DNA of 64,000 bases from the NCBI GenBank assembly GCA_001801085.1, contig MGWR01000011.1, positions 1 to 64,000 on the forward strand, given 5' to 3'. Below the pieces are notes generated by a model. It saw nothing but the letters and a program-made list of their open reading frames with translations, was not told where the DNA came from and made no database searches. The DNA comes from Gallionellales bacterium GWA2_60_142 (GTDB lineage Bacteria; Pseudomonadota; Gammaproteobacteria; Burkholderiales; Gallionellaceae). The translations under genes were made by a program, and so were the position numbers. Positions 42,094 to 50,850 of the stretch are shown here, piece after piece (the first letter of the stretch is position 1; each line of letters opens with the position of its first letter).

Positions 42094-42549
42094 ATGATGG
42101 CGGGTAACGAGACGCAACTTATTCTGATCGTCGAAGACAACGACGACGACTTCTTCGCCACCATGCGCGCCTTCAAAAAGGCCAATCTGGCCAACCCGGT
42201 CCGACGCTGCACCAACGGCGATCAGGCACTGGACTATCTGCTCCGGCGAGGCGAGTTCTCTGCCGCCGACGCGGCGCCCCGTCCGGGCATCGTCCTGCTC
42301 GACCTGAACCTGCCCGGCACGGATGGCCGGAGCGTGCTTCACGCTATCAAGAAAACGCCGGACCTGCAGAAGATCCCGGTCATCGTGCTGACGACTTCCA
42401 ATGCCGAGCAGGACATCGAACAGTGCTATGCCGCCGGGGCGAATTCCTATGTGCAGAAACCGGTGGATTTCGAGGGCTTCATCCGGGCGATCTCGCGCCT
42501 CTCAGAATTTTGGCTGGGCATATCCATCCTGCCCAAGGGCGGAATATGA
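42094..42549 (+). CDS. Single-domain response regulator (Rcp1-like)
   Basis: 151 residues, only a receiver domain. Phospho-acceptor aspartate is in VLLDLNLPGTDG; acidic pocket in IVEDNDDDF; conserved Thr in VIVLTTSNAEQD and Lys in YVQKPVDF. Such Rcp1-type regulators pair with phytochrome-like kinases. It sits 15 bases after the kinase and overlaps the hybrid kinase start as ATGA, so it probably passes phosphate between them. Confidence 0.9.
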   Translation: MMAGNETQLILIVEDNDDDFFATMRAFKKANLANPVRRCTNGDQALDYLLRRGEFSAADAAPRPGIVLLDLNLPGTDGRSVLHAIKKTPDLQKIPVIVLTTSNAEQDIEQCYAAGANSYVQKPVDFEGFIRAISRLSEFWLGISILPKGGI

Positions 42550-45500
42550 CCGCGACCATACTGGTGATCGACGACAGCGCGGACGACCAGCGCTTCTATC
42601 AGCGCGCGCTCAAAGACATCGACTGCCGTCTGGTGCTGACCTCGACAGGCGAGGACGGATTCGCCAGCGCAACCCACCTGAAGCCAGACCTGATCCTGCT
42701 CGATTACAACCTGCCGGATATGGACGGTCTCGGCTTCATCAAGCTGCTGGGAAAATATCCGTGCCCGCCCTTGCCCATCGTCGTGCTGACCGGCGAAGGC
42801 AACGCAGAAGTTGCCGTCGAGCTGATGAAGCACGGCGCCGCCGATTACCTGGTCAAGGACACGGCCGGAGTCTACCTGCGCCTGCTGCCGACGGTGATCG
42901 AGCGCGTATTGACCGCCGCTGCGCAACGCGAAGAGACCCGGCGCCTGCAACAGGAAACCGCGGCGCTGCTGCGCCGCAATCGGGCGTTGATGAAAAGCTC
43001 CAAGGACGGCATCCATGTGATGGATGTCGCGGGCAATCTGCTGGAAGCCAACGATGCGTTCTGTCGCATGCTAGGCTACGCACCGGAGGAGGCGACCGGC
43101 CTCAACGTGGCCGACTGGGATGCGCAATGGACAACCGACGAGCTGCGCGCCAGATTCACAAGCATGACCGGAAAGAGCGCCGTGTTCGAGACCCGACACC
43201 GGCGCAAGGACGGCACGCTGATCGATGTCGAGGTCAGCACTGCCGGCGTGGAGATAGACGGGCAGCATCTGTGCTTCTCCGCCAGCCGCGACATCTCCGG
43301 ACGCAAGCTGGCCGAGGAGGCTTTGCAGAAGAGCGAAGCCAACCTGCGCGCGATGCTGGACAACTCGCCCTACCTGACCTGGCTGAAAGATGCCGAGGGT
43401 CGCTACATCACGGTCAACAAGGTGTTCGCCGATTATCTGCGACTGGACGATGCCAGCCAGGCCGCCGGCAAGACCGACATGGATCTGCAACCGCGGGAGC
43501 TGGCGGAAAAATGCCGCGCCGACGATGCCGAGGTGATGGCGGCTCGACGACAGAAGCATGTCGAGGAAGCGGCGTTCGACGGCAGCAATGTTCACTGGGT
43601 GGAGACGTTCAAGACCCCCATCACCGATGCGCAGGGCAATGTGCAGGGCACCGTCGGCTTCGCCCGTGACATCACCGAACGCAAGCAGAACGAAGAGGAA
43701 TTGCGCGTCGCTGCGGCGACCTTCGAGACGCAGGATGCCATCGTAATTGCCGATGCCGGCTGGAACATCACCCGGGTCAACCAGGCGTTCCAGTACATCA
43801 CCGGTTACAGTCCGGAAGAAGTGCTGGGCAAGCACTACAGCATCATCGATTCGGCGCGGCACAGCGACGACGCCTGCATCGAGATATTGCGGCACTCGAT
43901 CGCCAACGGCACATGGGCCGGAGAGATCTGGGACCGGCGCAAAAACGGCCAGATTTATCCGAAATGGCTGACGATAACCGCGGTGCGCAACGAGCAATTC
44001 GAAATCATCCGCTATGTGGTCATATTCAGCGACATCACAGTGCGCAAACAGGTCGAGGAACAGAAATTGCGCGAAAGCGACGAGCGATTCCTCGGCACGC
44101 TGGAACAAGCCGCGGTCGGCCTCGCGCATGCCTCGCCGCGAGGCCTGTTCCAGCAGGCCAACAAGAAGTTCTGCGACATCACCGGCTACTCTCGCGACGA
44201 ACTGTTCAACATGGTCGAACAGGAACTCACGTTCCCGGACGACCTTGGCAATGACGACGAAGCCATGCGGCAATTGCTGGCGGAAGAAATCTCCACCTTT
44301 GCCGTGGAAAAGCGCTATGTGCGCAAGGACCGGACATCGGTGTGGGTCAACCAGACCGTATCCGTGTTGCGCGAAGCCGATGGCTCACCCAAATATCTCA
44401 TCCTCGTGATCGAAGACATCACCGAGCGCAGGCGGAACGAAAACCTGGCGCAACGCTTCGGCCGCCTGCTGCAAAACTCGTTCAACGAAATCTACCTGTT
44501 CGATGCCGCCTCCCTGCACTTCCTGCAGGCGAGCGAAGGCGCGAAAAACAACTTGGGGTATTCCGACGACGAACTGCAACGGCTCACGCCGCTAGACCTG
44601 ATGCCGTCATTTACCCGCAGGGAATTGTGGGAGCTGCTTGTCCCCCTCGTCGGCGGCGCACAGCAAACGCTGCTTTTCGAGACAATACACCGGCGCAAGG
44701 ATGGCACGACCTATCCGCTGGAAGCGCGTCTCCAGCTCATCGCTTCGGAACCGGCCGTGTTCGTGGCTGTCGTCCAGGACATCACCGAACGCCGTCGCGC
44801 GGAAAGCCAGTTGCGCGAATTCACCGCGCACCTGCAGGCCGTGCGCGAGGAAGAAAAAGTCAGCATCGCGCGCGAAATCCATGACGACCTGGGCGGCACG
44901 CTGTCCGCCATCAAGATGGAGGCCTACTGGCTGAAATCCGAACTGTCCGCCGGCATGCGGGAAATGCACGGGGAAGCCCTGCCGAGCATTATGCGCATCC
45001 AGTCGATGACGCAACTGATCGATAACGCGGCGGATGCCGCGCGGCGCATCATCACCGGCCTGCGCCCGGCGATACTCGACGACTTCGGGCTGCTGGCGGC
45101 CATCGAATGGCAGTGCACGCAATTCCAGCAGCGCACCGGCATCGAATGCCGGGTCAACTGCGTCGAGAATCGCGGAGAGCTGGACAAGGCGAGATCGATC
45201 GCGCTGTTCCGCATCCTTCAGGAAGCGCTCACCAACGTGATGAAATATGCCGGCGCATCCTGCGTGGAGATCGAATTCCTGCACGGCAGCGGAGAGGTCA
45301 TGCTGTCGATCTACGACAATGGTCGCGGCCTCGCCGAAGGCCAGGACGTCGACTTCGACCACTATGGCATGCTCGGCATGGTCGAGCGCGCCGAACAACT
45401 GGGCGGCACGGTCAGGTTCGACAGCCAGCCGGGCAACGGGCTGGGCGTGGTGGTGACATTGCCGCTGTCCGCCGACGAAAACGAGGGAACGCAGACATGA
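42546..45500 (+). CDS. Hybrid sensor kinase: receiver, five PAS domains, NarX-type kinase
   Basis: 984 residues, cytoplasmic. N-terminal receiver has D53 in ILLDYNLPDMDG. Five PAS/PAC units follow between about residues 145 and 770, each ending with a DIT/DIS-like block (RDITERKQNEE, EDITERRRNE, QDITERRRAE). The HisKA_3 histidine is H779 in AREIHDDLGGTLSAIK, then an ATPase domain with YDNGRGL and YGMLGMVERAEQLGG. The start at 42546 comes from an ATGA overlap with the receiver gene; it overlaps the NarL-type regulator downstream. Ligand of the PAS domains is unknown. Confidence 0.92.
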   Translation: MTATILVIDDSADDQRFYQRALKDIDCRLVLTSTGEDGFASATHLKPDLILLDYNLPDMDGLGFIKLLGKYPCPPLPIVVLTGEGNAEVAVELMKHGAADYLVKDTAGVYLRLLPTVIERVLTAAAQREETRRLQQETAALLRRNRALMKSSKDGIHVMDVAGNLLEANDAFCRMLGYAPEEATGLNVADWDAQWTTDELRARFTSMTGKSAVFETRHRRKDGTLIDVEVSTAGVEIDGQHLCFSASRDISGRKLAEEALQKSEANLRAMLDNSPYLTWLKDAEGRYITVNKVFADYLRLDDASQAAGKTDMDLQPRELAEKCRADDAEVMAARRQKHVEEAAFDGSNVHWVETFKTPITDAQGNVQGTVGFARDITERKQNEEELRVAAATFETQDAIVIADAGWNITRVNQAFQYITGYSPEEVLGKHYSIIDSARHSDDACIEILRHSIANGTWAGEIWDRRKNGQIYPKWLTITAVRNEQFEIIRYVVIFSDITVRKQVEEQKLRESDERFLGTLEQAAVGLAHASPRGLFQQANKKFCDITGYSRDELFNMVEQELTFPDDLGNDDEAMRQLLAEEISTFAVEKRYVRKDRTSVWVNQTVSVLREADGSPKYLILVIEDITERRRNENLAQRFGRLLQNSFNEIYLFDAASLHFLQASEGAKNNLGYSDDELQRLTPLDLMPSFTRRELWELLVPLVGGAQQTLLFETIHRRKDGTTYPLEARLQLIASEPAVFVAVVQDITERRRAESQLREFTAHLQAVREEEKVSIAREIHDDLGGTLSAIKMEAYWLKSELSAGMREMHGEALPSIMRIQSMTQLIDNAADAARRIITGLRPAILDDFGLLAAIEWQCTQFQQRTGIECRVNCVENRGELDKARSIALFRILQEALTNVMKYAGASCVEIEFLHGSGEVMLSIYDNGRGLAEGQDVDFDHYGMLGMVERAEQLGGTVRFDSQPGNGLGVVVTLPLSADENEGTQT

Positions 45501-46129
45501 TCCGCATCCTGATCGTCGACGATCACGTCATCGTGCGCGAGGGGCTGACGCTGATCCTGGAAAAGACCGGCGAAATGAAGGTCGTGGCCGAACATGCCAA
45601 CGGCATCAATGCACTGGACTGGCTGCTCAACAACGATTGCGACATCGCGCTGATCGACGTCTCCATGCCCGGCATCACCGGCATCGACCTGCTCAAGCGG
45701 CTGCGGGAGGCAAACTCGACCCTGCCGGTGCTGGTCATCAGCGCCCACCCGGAAGACCAATACGCCGCGCATTTCCTCAAGGCGGGCGCAAACGGTTATC
45801 TGGTCAAGGAGTGCGCGCCCGAAGATGTGGTGGCCGCGGTGCGCTGCGTGGTGGGCGGGAAAAAGTACCTTAGCGCGAAGGTGACCGAAATACCCGCCGC
45901 CGAATCCGGTGCATCGAGCGCAAAACTCCCGCATGAAACCCTGTCGAATCGCGAATACCAGATTTTCCTGCTGCTCGCCTCGACAAAGACCATCGCGAAA
46001 ATCGCCGAGACCCTGCGTTTGAGCGAAGAAACCATCGGCATCTACCGCAACCGCATCCTGGAAAAAACGGGGCTGCGCGATGATGCGGAACTGGTGCAGT
46101 ACGCCATTGCGCATCGTCTCGCGACATGA
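45497..46129 (+). CDS. NarL/FixJ-family response regulator
   Basis: 210 residues. Receiver domain with IALIDVSMPGITGIDLLKRL (phospho-aspartate), LVISAHPEDQ and YLVKECAPEDVVAA; C-terminal LuxR-type HTH (TLSNREYQIFLLLASTKTIA, RLSEETIGIYRNRI). The ATG overlaps the hybrid kinase stop as ATGA; the long open frame upstream is a shadow. It is the DNA-binding output of the four-gene cassette; its targets are not evident here. Confidence 0.93.
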   Translation: MIRILIVDDHVIVREGLTLILEKTGEMKVVAEHANGINALDWLLNNDCDIALIDVSMPGITGIDLLKRLREANSTLPVLVISAHPEDQYAAHFLKAGANGYLVKECAPEDVVAAVRCVVGGKKYLSAKVTEIPAAESGASSAKLPHETLSNREYQIFLLLASTKTIAKIAETLRLSEETIGIYRNRILEKTGLRDDAELVQYAIAHRLAT

Positions 46130-46164
46130 TCCTGGGAAACCCGGATTGACCCACGAAAGACACG

Positions 46165-46202
46165 AAAGCCGCATGGTGGGCGCTGCCCGCCATGCGGCTT
46201 TT
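46165..46202 (+). terminator. Strong hairpin terminator between convergent genes
   Basis: A 15-bp stem with one G-T wobble (AGCCGCATGGTGGGC and its partner) around a three-base loop, bounded by AAA on the left and TTTT on the right, so it can serve the regulator gene on plus and, less well, the CorC-like gene on minus. Confidence 0.82.
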
Positions 46203-46206
46203 GAGG

Positions 46207-47052
46207 TTAAGGCTTTTCCGTTGTGTCGACTGCTGCGCGTTCGACCAGCAATGAATGCAGCCTGCGGCTGTCGGCGCGCAGCACGATGAAATCCAGATCG
46301 CCGATGTGGATGCGGTCGCCGCGCTTGGGCAGCTGACCGGCAGCCTTCAGCACCAGCCCGCCGACGGTGTCGCATTCCTCGTCGCTGAACTCCGTGTTTA
46401 GCGCTTCGTTGAAGTCGGCGATCTCGGTATCGGCCTTGACACGCCAGTTGCCCGAGCCGTCCGCGATGATGTTGTCCTCGTCCTCGTCGAAATCGTATTC
46501 GTCCTCGATGTCGCCGACGATCTGCTCCAGCACGTCCTCGATGGTCACCATGCCACACACGCCGCCGTATTCGTCCACCACCAGCGCGATGTGGTTACGG
46601 TTGCTGCGGAAGTCGCGCAGCAGCACGTTCAGGCGTTTGGACTCTGGCACGAACACCGCGGGGCGCAGCATGTCGCGCACTTCGAATTCATGACCCGCGT
46701 AGTAGCGCAGCAAATCTTTCGCCAGCAGGATGCCGATGATGTTGTCCTTGTCGCCGTCGATGACCGGGAAGCGCGAGTGCGCGGTCTCGACCACGAAGGG
46801 AATAAACTGCTCGGGCGGCTCGCTGATGTCGATCACGTCCATCTGCGCGCGCGGGATCATGATCTCGCGCACCGGCCGCTCGGACACCTGCAACACACCC
46901 TCCATCATAGACAGCGCGTCGGCGTCGAGCAGATTGTGTTCGTAGGCGGAGTGCAGTAGTTTGACCAGTTGCTCGCGATCTTCGGGTTCGCGCAGCAACA
47001 GTGCGGAAAGGCGTTCCAGGAGGCTGGGTTTGTTACTCTCGGGTGAGTCCAT
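46207..47052 (-). CDS. CorC/HlyC-family CBS-domain protein
   Basis: 281 residues from MDSPESNKPSLL; no membrane domain, so this is the soluble CorC type. Two CBS domains (VREIMIPRAQMDVIDISEPP, then MLRPAVFVPESKRLNVLLRD with HIALVVDEYGGVCGMVTIED) precede an acidic linker and the CorC_HlyC C-terminal domain (LPKRGDRIHIGDLDFIVL). Family members affect magnesium/cobalt efflux. It lies directly after ybeY, as in many proteobacteria where the order is phoH-ybeY-corC. Confidence 0.93.
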   Translation of the reverse strand: MDSPESNKPSLLERLSALLLREPEDREQLVKLLHSAYEHNLLDADALSMMEGVLQVSERPVREIMIPRAQMDVIDISEPPEQFIPFVVETAHSRFPVIDGDKDNIIGILLAKDLLRYYAGHEFEVRDMLRPAVFVPESKRLNVLLRDFRSNRNHIALVVDEYGGVCGMVTIEDVLEQIVGDIEDEYDFDEDEDNIIADGSGNWRVKADTEIADFNEALNTEFSDEECDTVGGLVLKAAGQLPKRGDRIHIGDLDFIVLRADSRRLHSLLVERAAVDTTEKP

Positions 47053-47060
47053 TTGGTGAT

Positions 47061-47525
47061 TCAGGATTCCTGATAAGGATCGGGGTAGCGCAATTCTAGC
47101 ATCAGCTTCGTTTCCAGTGCCTCCATCTCGGCGGCATCGTCGTCGCTCTCGTGATCGTAGCCCTGCAGATGCAGCAGCGCATGGATAGTCATGTGCGCAT
47201 AGTGCGCGAGCAATTCCTTGCGCTGCTCGCGCGCCTCGCGCTCCACCACCGGCGCGCAAATAATCACGTCGCCGTAGAGCGGCTCGTCGTCCAGCACGAA
47301 GGTCAGCACGTTGGTCGGATAGTCCTTGCCGCGATAAGCCTTGTTCAGTTCGCGTCCCTCGACTTCATCAACGACGCGCAACGTCAGGCTGACATCGCCC
47401 AGCAGCGCGGCTTTCGCCCAGCGGCGGAACTGCGCGCGCATCGGAATATTGGGTGCCTCGCTGGCGTACTGAACGGCCAAAGAAAGTTTGACGGGCGGAA
47501 GTTTGGCGGACGATAACTTATGCAT
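47061..47525 (-). CDS. ybeY: Endoribonuclease YbeY
   Basis: Zinc-dependent RNase for rRNA maturation and ribosome quality control. 154 residues from the ATG at 47525. The metal motif HxxxHxxxxxH is [15 protein letters not shown], followed by [25 protein letters not shown] is the family block. A start at 47540 is also open and would lengthen the overlap with phoH. Downstream is corC. Confidence 0.95.
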   Translation of the reverse strand: MHKLSSAKLPPVKLSLAVQYASEAPNIPMRAQFRRWAKAALLGDVSLTLRVVDEVEGRELNKAYRGKDYPTNVLTFVLDDEPLYGDVIICAPVVEREAREQRKELLAHYAHMTIHALLHLQGYDHESDDDAAEMEALETKLMLELRYPDPYQES

Positions 47526-48477
47526 TTTTTTGTTGTTCATAACGTTCGTAAGCCGTGACGATCTTCTGCACCAGCGGATGGCGCACGACATCTTCGGCGA
47601 GGAACTCGCTGAACGCGATGCCGCGTATGTCCTGCAACACGGCGCGCGCCTCGACGAGGCCGCTCTTCTGTCCGCGCGCCAGGTCTATCTGCGTGACATC
47701 GCCGGTGATGACCGCCTTGCTGCCGAAACCGATGCGGGTCAGGAACATCTTCATCTGCTCGGGCGTGGTGTTCTGCGCCTCGTCGAGGATGATGAAGGAA
47801 TGGTTCAGCGTGCGCCCGCGCATGTAGGCCAACGGCGCGATCTCGATCATGCCGCGATCGAACGCCTTGACGACTTTTTCCACGCCCATCAGGTCGTACA
47901 GCGCGTCGTACAAGGGACGCAGGTAAGGATCGACCTTCTGCGCGAGGTCGCCGGGAAGGAAGCCCAGCTTCTCGCCCGCCTCCACCGCCGGGCGCACCAG
48001 CACCAGGCGGCGCACCGTCTCGCGTTGCAGCGCGTCCACCGCGCAGGCCACCGCGAGATAGGTCTTGCCGGTGCCGGCCGGGCCGATGCCGAAGGTGATG
48101 TCGTGTTCCTGTATCGCCTGCAGGTAAGTGTTCTGGCGCGGCGTGCGGCCGCGTATCTCGGACTTGCGCGTCATCAGCAGCGGCACGAAATCGTCGGCGG
48201 GCTGCGGATCGTCGCGCCACTTCATCGCCTCGATCAGGCCGAGTTGCAGCCGTTCCAGCGTGATGTCGTTCTTCGCCTCGAGGTAGAAATCCTGCAACAC
48301 TTCGCGCGCCAGTTCCGCCTGCTCGCCCTGCACGCTGAAGTGCTCGCTACGCCGAGAGATGGTCACTTCCAGCGCGATCTCGATCTGGCGCAGGTTCTCG
48401 TCCAGCGGGCCGCACAGGTTCGCAAGCCGTTGGTTGTCCAGCGGTTCGAGAGCGAATTGGATGGTTGGTGCATTCAT
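47518..48477 (-). CDS. phoH: PhoH-like ATPase
   Basis: 319 residues from [12 protein letters not shown]. Walker A is [15 protein letters not shown] and Walker [21 protein letters not shown], the signature of the PhoH/YbeZ branch of SF1-like ATPases, which acts with YbeY in RNA metabolism. A further start at 48519 is open. The unit miaB-phoH-ybeY-corC is the typical proteobacterial arrangement. Confidence 0.95.
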   Translation of the reverse strand: MNAPTIQFALEPLDNQRLANLCGPLDENLRQIEIALEVTISRRSEHFSVQGEQAELAREVLQDFYLEAKNDITLERLQLGLIEAMKWRDDPQPADDFVPLLMTRKSEIRGRTPRQNTYLQAIQEHDITFGIGPAGTGKTYLAVACAVDALQRETVRRLVLVRPAVEAGEKLGFLPGDLAQKVDPYLRPLYDALYDLMGVEKVVKAFDRGMIEIAPLAYMRGRTLNHSFIILDEAQNTTPEQMKMFLTRIGFGSKAVITGDVTQIDLARGQKSGLVEARAVLQDIRGIAFSEFLAEDVVRHPLVQKIVTAYERYEQQKNA

Positions 48478-48550
48478 AGCTTCTACCCTCTCCCTAACCC
48501 TGATGGAACTACTAGCCATCTGACTAACTCGTCAAAAAACGCCGGGTTAG

Positions 48551-49960
48551 TCATTGGTTATCTCCCTGGTGCGTGGTTGTTGCTGCTTCAGCAGCTTTAC
48601 TACCACGGCCTCCCCCTTGCGGGGACAAGGGAGAGGGAATCGAAAGTTCACCGCGCAGTGTGTGTCGCACCACCTCGGTGATTTTCACGTCGACGAAGCG
48701 GCCTATCATGCCGGGCGAGCCGCGGAAATTCACCACGCGGTTGTTGTCGGCGCGCGCCGCCAGTTCCTGCGCATCCTTCTTCGACACGCCTTCCACCAGC
48801 ACGCGCTGCACGGTGCCCAGCATGGACTGGTTGACCTGCTGCTCCAGTTCGTCGATGCGTGCCTGCAGACGGGCCAGCCGCGCCGACTTCACCTCCGCCG
48901 GTGTGTCGTCCTGCAACTCGGCAGCTGGCGTGCCGGGACGCGGGCTGTAGACGAAGCTGAAGCTGACATCGAAACCGACATCGTCGATCAGCTTCATCGT
49001 TGCCTCGAAATCCTGCTCGGTCTCGCCGGGGAAACCGACGATGAAGTCAGACGAGATGCAGATGTCGGGACGCGCCGCGCGCAGCCTGCGCACGATAGAC
49101 TTGTATTCCAGCGCGGTGTAACCGCGCTTCATCGCCGCGAGGATGCGGTCCGAGCCGGACTGCACCGGCAGGTGCAGGTGACTCACCAGCTTGGGCGTGG
49201 TCGCGTACACATCGATCAGGCGCTGCGACATCTCCTTGGGATGCGAGGTGGTGTAGCGCAGGCGCTCCACGCCCTCCAGCGCCGCGATGGCCTGCAGCAG
49301 GAACGCAAAATCCACCGTGTCGCCGTCGTCGGTGTCGCCGCGGTAGGCGTTCACGTTCTGCCCCAGCAGCGTGATCTCCTTCACGCCCTGCGCGGTCAAT
49401 TCCTGCACGTCGCGCATCACGTCGGCGAACGGGCGCGACACCTCTTCGCCGCGCGTATAGGGCACCACGCAGAAGGTGCAGTACTTGCTGCAGCCTTCCA
49501 TGATGGCGACGAAGGCCGCGCCGGATGCCGTTTCCGCAGCCGGCAAGTGGTCGAACTTCTCGATCTCGGGGAAGCTGATATCCACCTGCGGCAGGCCGGT
49601 GTCGCGCCGCGCCTGCAGCAATTGCGGCAGCCGGTGCAGCGTCTGCGGGCCGAACACCACGTCCACATAGGGTGCGCGTTTGATGATGCTCTCGCCCTCC
49701 TGGCTGGCGACACAGCCGCCGACGCCGATCAGCAGATCCGGCTTGGCCTGTTTCAGCGCACGCGCGCGACCGAGATCGGAGAACACCTTGTCCTCGGCCT
49801 TCTCGCGGATCGAGCAGGTGTTGAACAGGATCACGTCGGCCTCTTCCGGCTTGTCGGTCTGCTCCATGCCGTCGCAGGCGCGCAGCACATCAGCCATCTT
49901 GTCCGAGTCGTACTCGTTCATCTGGCAGCCGAAGGTCTTGATATAAAGTTTCTTGGTCAT
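48551..49960 (-). CDS. miaB: tRNA-2-methylthio-N6-dimethylallyladenosine synthase
   Basis: Radical SAM methylthiotransferase modifying tRNA A37. 469 residues from [18 protein letters not shown]. Cluster ligands are in [17 protein letters not shown] and [10 protein letters not shown] (auxiliary cluster) and in [15 protein letters not shown] (radical SAM). A TRAM domain ends near [18 protein letters not shown]. The last 30 residues, [14 protein letters not shown] onwards, are not family-like and are encoded in a G/C-run intergenic repeat. Confidence 0.95.
   Translation of the reverse strand: MTKKLYIKTFGCQMNEYDSDKMADVLRACDGMEQTDKPEEADVILFNTCSIREKAEDKVFSDLGRARALKQAKPDLLIGVGGCVASQEGESIIKRAPYVDVVFGPQTLHRLPQLLQARRDTGLPQVDISFPEIEKFDHLPAAETASGAAFVAIMEGCSKYCTFCVVPYTRGEEVSRPFADVMRDVQELTAQGVKEITLLGQNVNAYRGDTDDGDTVDFAFLLQAIAALEGVERLRYTTSHPKEMSQRLIDVYATTPKLVSHLHLPVQSGSDRILAAMKRGYTALEYKSIVRRLRAARPDICISSDFIVGFPGETEQDFEATMKLIDDVGFDVSFSFVYSPRPGTPAAELQDDTPAEVKSARLARLQARIDELEQQVNQSMLGTVQRVLVEGVSKKDAQELAARADNNRVVNFRGSPGMIGRFVDVKITEVVRHTLRGELSIPSPLSPQGGGRGSKAAEAATTTHQGDNQ
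48605..48640. repeat. G/C-run dispersed repeat encoding the MiaB tail
   Basis: CTCCCCCTTG-CGGGGA-CAAGGGAGAG is an imperfect inverted repeat of the type seen between genes elsewhere; here it is read through as coding. Confidence 0.55.
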
Positions 49961-50045
49961 ATAGGGGGAAACGGGTTCAAACAGAAGGGTGCAACGGCAT
50001 GAAAATCCGAGCAAAAAGGTCATGTAAGATTTTAACGAAAACGGC

Positions 50046-50073
50046 TTGCCGACACAAAGAATTGTGCTACGAT
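50046..50073 (+). promoter_or_regulatory. Possible sigma-70 promoter for the 30-residue membrane peptide
   Basis: TTGCCG at 50046 and TACGAT at 50068 with a 16-base spacer, 55 bases ahead of the peptide start and divergent from miaB. Confidence 0.45.
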
Positions 50074-50127
50074 TCGCCTCGCTTGTTAGTTGTCGTGTTC
50101 AACCTAAATCTCTCGGGAGGAGAAAAA

Positions 50128-50220
50128 ATGTCGTTCATCGCAGATATTTCCGCAATCGGAACCGCAATCTTCGCAGTTGGCTTTTCTCTGTGGATGCTGA
50201 AAGAGCTATTCAAGGCTTAA
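50128..50220 (+). CDS. 30-residue single-helix membrane peptide
   Basis: The ATG at 50128 follows a near-consensus GGGAGGAG, six bases before it. The peptide MSFIADISAIGTAIFAVGFS then LWMLKELFKA has one hydrophobic helix (about residues 8-24) and a basic C-terminus, so it should span the inner membrane with the tail inside. It has a promoter-like sequence upstream and its own strong terminator. No family recognised; below the length most gene finders accept. Next gene encodes a periplasmic cytochrome c, so a respiratory accessory role is conceivable. Confidence 0.7.
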   Translation: MSFIADISAIGTAIFAVGFSLWMLKELFKA

Positions 50221-50240
50221 GCGCATCGATACAGACAAAA

Positions 50241-50268
50241 AACTCCAGCCCATGCTGGAGTTTTTTTT
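50241..50268 (+). terminator. Intrinsic terminator of the small membrane peptide gene
   Basis: AACTCCAGC and GCTGGAGTT around CCAT, followed by a run of T. Confidence 0.92.
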
Positions 50269-50338
50269 GTTTATGCGAACCCTTCTGGCACTCCGGGAAC
50301 TTTAAATAAAATATTCTGTCTTCAATGGGACTTTAAGT

Positions 50339-50366
50339 TTGATTCGGCTCGCATTGCGGCATAATA
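50339..50366 (+). promoter_or_regulatory. Possible promoter of the cytochrome c gene
   Basis: TTGATT at 50339 and CATAAT/ATAATA at 50360-50366 with a 15-16 base spacer, about 55 bases ahead of the ATG. Confidence 0.4.
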
Positions 50367-50419
50367 TCTGTCACCGAATACGGATCAGCCACCCCGATTT
50401 CACAACCAAGGAGAGCAAC

Positions 50420-50740
50420 ATGAAGACTCGTTATCTGATCGCAGCCGCAGCAGCCCTGACCCTGTCCGCCACCGCATTCGCGGCCGACAACGGCGAAGCA
50501 GTATTCAAGAAAAGCAGTTGCGTTTCATGCCACCAATTGGACAAAAAATCGGTAGGTCCGGCGCTTAAGGACATCTCCGCCAAATACGCCGGCGACAAGG
50601 GTGCGCCGGCCAAGCTGGAGACCAAGGTTCGCAACGGCGGCTCCGGCGCGTTCGGCTCAATGCCGATGCCTCCCACCCCGAAGACCGTCGCCGATGCCGA
50701 TATCAAGGCCATGGTGACATGGATACTCAGCCAGAAATAA
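50420..50740 (+). CDS. Periplasmic class I cytochrome c (c551/c552-like)
   Basis: 106 residues with a signal peptide (MKTRYLIAAAAALTLSATAF, cleaved before ADNGEA). One haem-binding CVSCH, a likely axial Met in GSMPMPP, and the C-terminal VTWILSQK helix. Small electron carrier in the periplasm, probably between a quinol oxidase-type complex and a terminal oxidase or nitrite reductase. Start at 50420 has AAGGAGAG before it; the upstream extension is not signal-like. Confidence 0.92.
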   Translation: MKTRYLIAAAAALTLSATAFAADNGEAVFKKSSCVSCHQLDKKSVGPALKDISAKYAGDKGAPAKLETKVRNGGSGAFGSMPMPPTPKTVADADIKAMVTWILSQK

Positions 50741-50757
50741 GCTCCTCCTGCTCCCCG

Positions 50758-50785
50758 AAAAAGCCGACGCGAGTCGGCTTTTTGT
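50758..50785 (+). terminator. Intrinsic terminator of the cytochrome c gene
   Basis: AAAAAGCCGAC and GTCGGCTTTTT pair around GCGA and end in TTTTTG. Confidence 0.92.
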
Positions 50786-50850
50786 TGCCTATCCGAGGAG
50801 TCCGGCGAGGGTGCTGATATAATTCGCGCCAATTTTTGGCATACGTTTAA

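Noticed and set aside
49999-50127. A longer start for the small membrane peptide
   Set aside because: The extra 43 residues are irregular and basic, while a strong Shine-Dalgarno stands before 50128.
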